Source: a virus
DNA length: 25,718 bases
Reading direction: 5' to 3' (one strand)
IMG/VR virus record: IMGVR_UViG_3300044608_000519
Span: 1 to 25,718 of that record
Of the stretch, positions 1 to 8,400 are shown one piece after another; positions within the stretch are counted from its first letter, which is position 1; each line of letters begins with the position of its first letter. The position numbers were made by a program, and so were the translations under genes. A model generated the notes under the pieces. The model had not been told where the DNA came from and did no database searches. It saw nothing but the letters and a program-made list of their open reading frames with translations.

Positions 1-1553
1 CCAGTTGTATTTATATTATTATATCCATTGACAGATGTAGTTGCTGGAGTAATAGCATAAAATTGAAAAACAACGTTAGAAGATATTGTGCTTGATGTAA
101 ATAATTTTACTCTTTCAAGCTTTCCATTATACATGGCAACGCCAAATGGTGAATCATTGTTAAAATCACCGCTACTAACCACAGATGAACCATTTGTTCC
201 TATTGGATCTATATAGATATTAGAAGTTCCAGTCAATCTTGTTTGATAGACTTCAACAAATTGACCTTTGCAATAAGAAGAATTTGTAGTATATCGCCCA
301 TCTATATCAAAATCTCCAACAGTTGATAATTTAGCCACTACATTTGGACTTGTTCCAAAATAACCTCCTTTTATAAAAACAAAATCATCAGATCCTCCAA
401 AAGTAGTATCATTATAAATATTTCCAATTGACCATTTATCTGTATCTACTGCACTATCATATCTAGAAAAAGTTGCAAATGAATTTCTTGGACCAGTATC
501 TCCACCACCCAAAGCTTTATTTGCGGCTATTATGATCTCACATGTTTTTGCGGTTCCAGTGTTGGCAAAATGAGCTACTGTTTCAGCAGATATAGTGTTT
601 ACATCTAACTTATACTGTGGAGTGCTTATTCCAAGCCCTAATGAACCATCTCCAGCGTGACTATAAACAAGATTTGAAGTTGAGTCATCAAAAGATGGCC
701 CTAAATATGTTTTATTATTTATTACTCCAAAATATCCAGAATCTACTGTATTGCCCAATGCTAAAGTCGTATTATTCGTATTACCATCTAATCTTGTTAC
801 TATTCCAGAACCACTTACATTTAATGGAGCATATGGAGTAGTTATATTTATACCTACTTTAGGCAATAATAAATCATTATCAATATATATAGCATTATAT
901 CCCAGTCTAACATCCGCTAAGTTATTATAATTTACAGAAAAAATTTCATCAACAGCGCTTGTTTTTATTTCTCCATTATATGGATCTAATATAATTGAAT
1001 TACCAGAATTTTGAAATTCAGAAAATTCTCCACTTACTAAGAATTTTCTTGTTAAAGCTCCAGTAGTTCCATGAAACGCAAAATTTCCGCTTTGATCGAC
1101 AACCATTAAATTAGTAAAAGTGCTGCCATTATTTATTGACGATTCTAAATATAATTTTGTATCATTAGATTGTTTTGCGAATTGATAGTAAGTTGAAGGA
1201 TCAGTTATGCTGATACCAATTTTTCTAGCAGCACTTGGTGTGCTTAGTCTAATTTGACCAGATCCATTAGTAGCGCTTGTATTATCAACTACGTCTAAAG
1301 AAACAAATGGAGTTTTATCATTTATGCCAACAAATCCATTAGTACCACTCACAGTTAAACCAATAAGACCTGCGCTTTCAAATAAAGAAATACCGCTTGC
1401 ATTTTGCGCTGTAAAAGAATTAAAAGACTTTGCAAATTCAGATCTTTCGATCTTATTATTATTAGCGGATGTAGAATCTGAAACTAAAAAGATATCTGTA
1501 TCTACAACATTGCTTCCTAATTTTGCTGATAAGCTTGAAAGTGTTATTGACAT
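1..1553 (-). CDS. Tail fibre / virion surface protein, 3' end beyond window
   Basis: An open frame on the minus strand starts with ATG at 1551-1553 and stays open to the left edge (517 codons), so the C-terminus is missing. I read the frame directly near both ends and in the middle and saw no stop. The N-terminus, with a TDIFLVSDST stretch followed by NKIERSEF, resembles the capping or attachment ends of phage fibre proteins. Further in are at least three fibre-type motifs of the form VGI-x(4)-TP-x(3)-L-x-V, near residues 72-87, 229 and 306, as found in repetitive beta-structured tail fibres. Most of the rest is Asn/Ser/Thr/Gly-rich and predicted beta. It starts 3 bases after the stop of the tube-like gene upstream and is the last visible gene of the tape-measure operon, so it probably forms part of the tail tip. 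It has no Shine-Dalgarno sequence. The fibre assignment is fairly sure; ligand and exact location are unknown. Confidence 0.7.
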   Translation of the reverse strand, partial: MSITLSSLSAKLGSNVVDTDIFLVSDSTSANNNKIERSEFAKSFNSFTAQNASGISLFESAGLIGLTVSGTNGFVGINDKTPFVSLDVVDNTSATNGSGQIRLSTPSAARKIGISITDPSTYYQFAKQSNDTKLYLESSINNGSTFTNLMVVDQSGNFAFHGTTGALTRKFLVSGEFSEFQNSGNSIILDPYNGEIKTSAVDEIFSVNYNNLADVRLGYNAIYIDNDLLLPKVGINITTPYAPLNVSGSGIVTRLDGNTNNTTLALGNTVDSGYFGVINNKTYLGPSFDDSTSNLVYSHAGDGSLGLGISTPQYKLDVNTISAETVAHFANTGTAKTCEIIIAANKALGGGDTGPRNSFATFSRYDSAVDTDKWSIGNIYNDTTFGGSDDFVFIKGGYFGTSPNVVAKLSTVGDFDIDGRYTTNSSYCKGQFVEVYQTRLTGTSNIYIDPIGTNGSSVVSSGDFNNDSPFGVAMYNGKLERVKLFTSSTISSNVVFQFYAITPATTSVNGYNNINTT

Positions 1554-1556
1554 ATT

Positions 1557-2456
1557 TTAATTTAAATATCCTTTGTAATTAAGTTTTACACTTAAAATAT
1601 CATCCGCATTTGAACTAAATTCCTGAGTAACAAGTTTAAAATTATTAAATGATTGACTAAATATTGTTACACCAACTAATTGCCTAGCTACAATTAAATC
1701 TCCCAAACCAACATCCAGGTCTTGATTTAAAGCTACCGATAACTTTTGATCTTCAAAAACCATTCCTTTTATTAATAAAGAAAATGAAGAATCAGTATCA
1801 TTATTCAATTGTTCATATAATTTTTTTGCAGCATAATCATCTACCTCAAGATTAAAACTAACATTAATTTCAATAGGTAATTCAGATAAAACTTCATAAG
1901 GTATATAATTATTAGTACTTTGTAAAATATAAACTGGTTTTTTAGGACAATTTATAGAATAATCAAAACTAGTTATTCTATTTGAACTAGAACCACTGCA
2001 AGTTATTGTAATATCTTTAACTTGAGGAACCGTCATATATCTTGTTTGTCTAGTTCCATATGCAGAATAACCAGATCCTATATCTCCAAATACCTGTATA
2101 TTAGCAGAGGTTTGAGGAATATCTCCAACTGAACAAGATAAGCCAAAAGAATTTAAATAACCACTTTCAAAACCAATTGATTTATTATTGTAATTTATAC
2201 TACCAGCGAATGATGGCGCTTCTAAATTATTTTTTTGACCTGTATAGTTTAATAAAGGCTCATTATATAACAAATATTTATTTATATTAAATTCAGCAGT
2301 TGGTACATCAGCTATAACTTGTTTATTGTAACCATAGCCTATTGTATTTATTGGACCATAGTTAATACTATAAGATCCATCAACTGATATAACACCAGAT
2401 ATAGCTTGACCATCAAGATAAAATATGTTTTCGTAATTAAGTATTGCGTTTTTCAT
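1557..2456 (-). CDS. Tube-fold-like tail protein, candidate distal tail/tip ring protein
   Basis: This 299-aa protein lies immediately downstream of the tape measure (2-bp gap), where long-tailed phages usually encode the distal tail protein. It has two similar halves. Residues about 23-73 (DGSYSINY..., then DVPTAEFNINKYLLYNEP) parallel residues 59-107 of the putative tube protein at 13807-15051. Residues about 163-215 (SFDYSINCPKKPVY, then LPIEINVSF) parallel residues 276-330 of the same protein (SFQFTIPLSR, then VPINMDITIS). Tail tube, tube-initiator and distal tail proteins share one beta-sandwich tube fold, so this could be the ring that opens the tube at the tip. The similarity is by eye and weak in identity. 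Alternatives are a second tube subunit or a baseplate hub component. The ATG is preceded by ATA and no Shine-Dalgarno sequence. Confidence 0.5.
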   Translation of the reverse strand: MKNAILNYENIFYLDGQAISGVISVDGSYSINYGPINTIGYGYNKQVIADVPTAEFNINKYLLYNEPLLNYTGQKNNLEAPSFAGSINYNNKSIGFESGYLNSFGLSCSVGDIPQTSANIQVFGDIGSGYSAYGTRQTRYMTVPQVKDITITCSGSSSNRITSFDYSINCPKKPVYILQSTNNYIPYEVLSELPIEINVSFNLEVDDYAAKKLYEQLNNDTDSSFSLLIKGMVFEDQKLSVALNQDLDVGLGDLIVARQLVGVTIFSQSFNNFKLVTQEFSSNADDILSVKLNYKGYLN

Positions 2457-2458
2457 TA

Positions 2459-5400
2459 TTATGCTTTTCTAGTACCAGCCAATGAACCACCGAATCTTTG
2501 TTGATCGCGAATAACATCAAGAACTGCTCCATATATTCTATTATTAAGATTATTAGATAATTCAACATCTTGTTGTTTATAAGAAGTATTGTTCGCGCCC
2601 ATTTGAATATTACCATCTCTATTTACTGTGGTATTAAAATTAAATGAATTACTAGCATTACTATTATTAACAGTATTAGAATTATTAGCAACTGGGGACA
2701 TTCCACCAGCTTGCATTCCTGTACCATATTTTTTAACAATTGGTGAATTATACAATCCACCCTCCATATAACCGGGAATTGTATCAGATAAACGAGAACC
2801 AATTAAACCACCTGTTTGACGACCATATCCAGTAAAACCACTAAATCCTGTTCTAACAACTTGAGGCCCAATATAAACACCACTTGGACTTAATAAACCT
2901 TTATTCATAAATCCTGTAATAGAAGATGATTCTGCTGCTGTTAAAGGTGCGCCTTGTTGTAATTTTTGAGACAAATTTTGAGCTTTTCCAGCTTTCACGT
3001 TAGCCATTTTATTACTTATTCCCGCACCAATTCCAGCAACAGCAACTGCTGCTGCCAAACTACCAACCATTTGCGCGGTTTGAGCTTGTCTTGCTCGTTT
3101 TTTCTGACGAGCTTCTTCAGCTTTTCTAATCTCCTCATCACGCAATTCTTTATATAAAGAACTATTTTCAAGACCAAAAGTAGTCATACCATCTTCCATA
3201 GCTTTAACATTGCTTAATTCTGCGCTAAATGATCCACCACTTGCGAATCTTGGTGCAGCAGAAAAATTTAAAGTGTCAAGCGCGGCTGGTCCACCCATTG
3301 CCATAACCGCATTTCTATTTAATACATATTCACCATTCTCAAGCATCGCTGGATATTTATCTCCAGATCCAGTTCCTGAAACATACATACCCGATTGTGC
3401 GCGTACAACACCACCTTTTTGAGCCGTAAATAGACTTTCAATTCCTGATCCACTTATCAATTTTGAAACACCAACTTCCATTAATCTACTACTAATAATA
3501 TCTAAGAAATTAGCAGCAACACCTAAAAGAGCATCGCCTAAATTATCTGTTTCTTTTACTGCTGCTTTGATGGCATTTACCATTCCATCTCTAAAAAGCG
3601 CTGGAGTATCTCTAGCTAATCTATTTAAACCGGTATCAGCTTCATCTCTTAAAGCGTCAAAACCTTCTTTGAATCCATAAACTATAGAAGTTGATCTTTT
3701 AGCATTTCTCAATTCTTCGTTATTAAGGCGTTTTGTTATTTCTTCTTCTTTTAGTTTGCCATTAACAATATCGTTTTGAACAGTCTTTAATTTTTCTAAT
3801 GTTCTGACTCTTTCATTTTCTAATGTTGGATCGGCAAATGGACTTTGTTGTAATTGAGATATAGCTTGAGATAGTGTTTGACTATTTGTTATATCTATAG
3901 ATTTTATATTTCTAGCTTGCTCTCTTAAACCGATAGCTTGCATTGGACGACCCTCAAATTCAGATTGAGCGGCCATTTTTGTTAAATTAGTTTGTTGTTT
4001 TTCGATTAATGATTGATAATCAGACTGAGCAGACTTTGATCTACTAATTTCTAAATCAACAAGTTTTTTTGTTGTTGTTTCATTTCGTAATGCAATTTTA
4101 GATTCAGCTTTTCCTATAACTCCTCTGCCTAGAAAATTACCTTGATCGGCCATTTTTCTTTCGATAGCGTCTATTTCTAATTCAGAATTTGTTTTTCTAG
4201 TAGCCTCGATTCTTTCTTGATCGCCTAATAATTGAATTTGTTTTTGCAATAATGTTGCTTGAAACTCTGTAGTTTTTGCGCGTATTTGTTCTACACGACC
4301 TTGTAAATCTGTTAATTTTAATTGATTGACATTGCTTCTATTTTGTTTGTCTACTGATCTGTTAAATTCTTCATAGATTTTTTTTAAATCATTAATAATT
4401 GCGGGATCAAATGGGCTTGGCCCTGTAATCGAACTTTCTTGTAATATCGCTTGAAGACCTGAAAGATCTCCAGTTTGCGCTTTCTCTAATGCTGGTCTTA
4501 TCTTACTTTGAATAACTTCAGAACTAGGATTTAATTTTAAAAATTTTTCTTGATTTTCTTTTACGAAATTTAAATTTAATTCTGTTAATTTATCTTGACC
4601 TTCTGATATTGTTTTTGTTCTTTGAGTTTTTAATTTTTCTGTAGCTATAGATAAAGGACTAAGAATACCTTCTGCCAATGAAAATTTAAAATTATTTATT
4701 TCATCTAAAAGCTTTCTGCCAAAATCATCTTGTTCTAATTGCGCATTTGCTTCGCCTATTTGTTTTAAAATAGATGAACTTAAATCATTTCTTAGTTTTA
4801 ATAAATTACCTTCTTTTCTAGCATTTTCTATAATATTATTTATAAATTGATTTCCAGAAGATAACTCTTTTAAAATTTCCTCCTTATCTTTTCTAAGCAA
4901 GAGTTCAAGAATAGATTCTTGAAAAATTTTTATTTGTTCTGCCGTGCCTTTATTTCCAATTGTCGATTTAGCTATATTCTCAGCTAATCGTTTAGCAGCA
5001 TTTGAACTCGCTTCGGTAACAACTTCAATTTCTTCAGGGACCGTCTCTTGACCAGGAATTATTTCAGGCATTATTTTTTCTCTTTGTAATTTAAAGGATT
5101 GAAGTTGATCAAACAAATCTTTATTTAATCCTAAAGATTTTAATTCTTTAACTCTTTCTCCAATCTGAACTCCCCCTTGAGTTTTTCCACCTTTAACCCC
5201 AGAAGCAAAAGACAACGCAGCAGTTAATATATTTTTATCAGTTTCGTACTTACTCAATACAGAATTTAAAGCTTCTACTCCACCTTTTGTTTTGCTCAGT
5301 TCATCTGCTAATTTAATATCTGTAATTTGATTAAATGATTCTGATAAACTTTTACTAGCTAATTCTAATTTATCAGACGAAGCGCCAGAAGCTAAAAGTT

Positions 5401-8400
5401 TTGCATATTCTTGTTGAGCTTGAATATATTTTTGACCAGCAGAAATATTTTGTTGACTATTTTGTCTTTGATTATCAGCCATTTCAGCAAGATCTTCAGC
5501 ACTTAATTCTGCTGCATTTAAAGCAGAAACGAAACCAACTAAAGCTCCAGTAGCAGCACCAACTCCTGCACCTATTGGCCCAAAAGCTGCACCAATACCA
5601 GCACCTGTAGAAACAGCGCTCAATCCAGTGCTTAAACCCGACTGAAGAGATCTTTCAGTAGCTGTCATTTCAGTTCTCTTTTTATTACCGAAAACAGCTT
5701 GTTCCGCAAAACCTGCGATAGTAGGACCAAGAATTGCTATTGCCGTACTAGCTTTAGATAATCCTTCTGAAAGTTTATCGAATCTATTATTTCCTTTAGA
5801 ATCGCTTGTGTTTATTTGTTCATTATTTCTACCTTTTTTAAAAGTTTGTTCTCTTAAACTTTTTATCGCATCTATTCCAACACTTGATACTGATGAATCA
5901 ACTTCAGAAAACATTGATTTTATTTTATCAACTGTTGATCTATAAGTCTTCTTAACATCTCTTAAAGCTTCTTTAGCGTAATTTTCAATATAACTTTCTA
6001 CTTCAACAGCATTGGAGCTTGATTGAGTATTTTGAGTTTGATTTTTTTTACCTTGCTTTTTTGGAGCAAAATTTGGAATATATCCTTTATTCATCAATCC
6101 AGCATTCTTCTGTCCTCTCATTGAATCACTCAAAGCATTTCCTAAACCACCATGATCAGCAATTGCGGAACTAAATGTTGGCTGACTACTGTTTCTAATG
6201 TGTGGGAAAGGCTTGGTATCGAATATGGCTTTTTCTCCGCTCATGCTTTCTTCTAAGCCCATTACTGCTTGTTTATATGCAAAGTTGGGAATAAAGCCTT
6301 CACTCAAACCAAACATTCCTTGATCATTAGGATAAGTCTTAGCAAATTCTGTCGCTAATTTACTAAATACGTCTGGATTATTTAAATTTAAATTTCTTTT
6401 CTTTGCTGTTTCTATTAGCCAATTTTTCTGAAAAGAGTTTCTTCCTTTTATGGAATTAAAATTAGGAATAAAACCTGAAGCATGAGAATTAATCAATTCA
6501 ATTAATGCCATATCTAATTTTGCGGCATTGTATTTATGACTAGCTATTCCACTTTCAAAATCAGACATCGCAATTTCCTTACCATTGATTAAAAGCTTAG
6601 AACTCTTAGCCATCTTCGCCCAAGACAATTGAGGAAAAATAGCTTTTGCGGGAATAGATTTGCCGCTCGCATAATCCGCCAAAGCTTGTTCTTGTGGTAA
6701 TAATACAGATTTAATAGTACTGCCAGAACCAATTTTTTCAGCAATGTTTCCATATAATTGAGACCCTAATCCTTGACCTCTAAATTTTTTACCAACTTCA
6801 ACGCCTTCGATTTCATAATTATTTTTGCCTGTTTTTATTGCCGATATATTTCCTTTTCCTTTTATAGAGGAAGATATCATTGAAGCAAAATTAGGAATAA
6901 AACCTCCATATGTAGTATTTTTCTTAGCTTCGTATCTTCTTAATAAACCATCAGTAACTTTTGTAAGTTTTGCGCTTATTGATGGATCAACATTTGAATA
7001 CTTATCTTTAACAATTGATGCAGCGGCCATTTCAAATTCGCTGAAATTTGCACCAGCATTTCTACCAGTAGGATCAGTAAATTTTGGTCTATTTGAAACA
7101 GCAATCATTGAGCTAACTTTCTTAGCTAATACTGGATTTTCTTTTTCGAGATTTGCAAGTTTTTTATTCATGAATCCAGTGACTGACCCAGAAACGTTTT
7201 TGAAATCTTGTTTCAACTCTAACATGCTATATGAACCATCAGCAATTCTATATAATAAATCAAAATCATTCTCATTTGCTATATCGCTTACAGGTTTATT
7301 TTTAAATCCAACTTCTGATGGTCTTATTACTTTTTTTGAACCTAAAGCTATATTTAATGCAGATCTAACAAAGTCTTCATGCAAGTAAGAAAGCATGTTA
7401 GCATTTCCTTTTTTAGCGTATTCATGATCTGAACCTCTTCCATAAGTAGGAAAATCTCCCATCTTAAAAAGATCTGTATCACCAGTAGCATTTTTATATT
7501 TACTAGAATATTTTTTGAACCAAGGAATACTTGCAGTAGTCATTGGTGTAGCAAAATTAGGAATAAAACCAGAACCATATACTCTATCTTGAGCAAATTG
7601 CATCTTTATTTTTCTTCTTAAAATAGGATTAAAGTCCAATTCAGAAACTCCATTTAATAAAGTCTTTTTAGCTGTAGTGTTTAGACTAGAAATAGAAGAG
7701 GTTTCTATTTGTTTTGGAACATCTGAACCTTCACCAATAATTTCTGTGTATCTTGGACGAATAAATAAATCTCCTAAAACATCTGGTTGAGAAATGATAG
7801 AGGTTTTATCATCAATTTTTAATCTTTTTGTTTTTGATCCTTGTTTTGGTGAATAAGCGTAATAATTCTGACCTATATGATTAATAACTTTACTTATATT
7901 TTCTGCGCTGGTATGCCCTAAACCAGAGTGTGCATCAGCAAAAGTATTCGATTGATATAGTTTTGGATTAAAATTTTTATTTATTGGTTTTTCTAAAACC
8001 TCTTTAAAATCTATAGGTTTATTGCGAGAAGGAGGAACTTTAATATCAAATCCAACAGATTGTTCAAATGCCCTACCTACTGAAAATTGAGATGGACTTT
8101 TTTTAACAAAATTAGGTATAAATCCATTAAACATATATGGATCAACACCTGTTCTACTTATAGCATTTTGTCTATGTGCGCGACCAGCTTTTGATCCAGC
8201 AGGAGGATTAATAAAAGGTTGAGCAAAACCGGGAATATATTTAACATCTTCCGCAGTATTCATTACTCCACCAACAGGAGACGAAACAACTCTGCCGGGA
8301 GCGTAGCCACCAGCTTGTGCGCCAACTACCTCTGCCATTCTTGTTGCAGCGGGAATATATCCTCCTGCGCGAGTAACTTGTAATCCACCAGATCCTTTTA

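Larger units (their letters stand above)
6065..8125 (-). repeat. GFIPNF[A/V/N] separator motif, six copies in the tape measure
   Basis: Six copies of a seven-residue motif occur at 8105-8125 (GFIPNFV, residue 627), 7550-7570 (GFIPNFA, 812), 6884-6904 (GFIPNFA, 1034), 6455-6475 (GFIPNFN, 1177), 6278-6298 (GFIPNFA, 1236) and 6065-6085 (GYIPNFA, 1307). Degenerate forms precede them: YIPGFA at 8222-8239 (residue 589) and GGYIPAA near 8340-8360. Codon usage differs between copies, so this is conserved at protein level, not a recent DNA duplication. Intervals between motifs are about 178, 215, 136, 52 and 64 residues. The motif may be a linker, a docking site along the ruler, or a processing site; the sequence does not decide. 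Confidence 0.85.

Noticed and set aside
1324-1560. 78-aa plus-strand open frame at the left end
   Set aside because: It is antisense to the fibre gene at 1-1553, whose minus-strand reading shows recognisable fibre motifs.
6825-7388. 187-aa plus-strand open frame inside the tape measure
   Set aside because: It is antisense to the nuclease-like insert; its hydrophobic composition is what antisense of charged coding sequence gives, and nothing supports expression.
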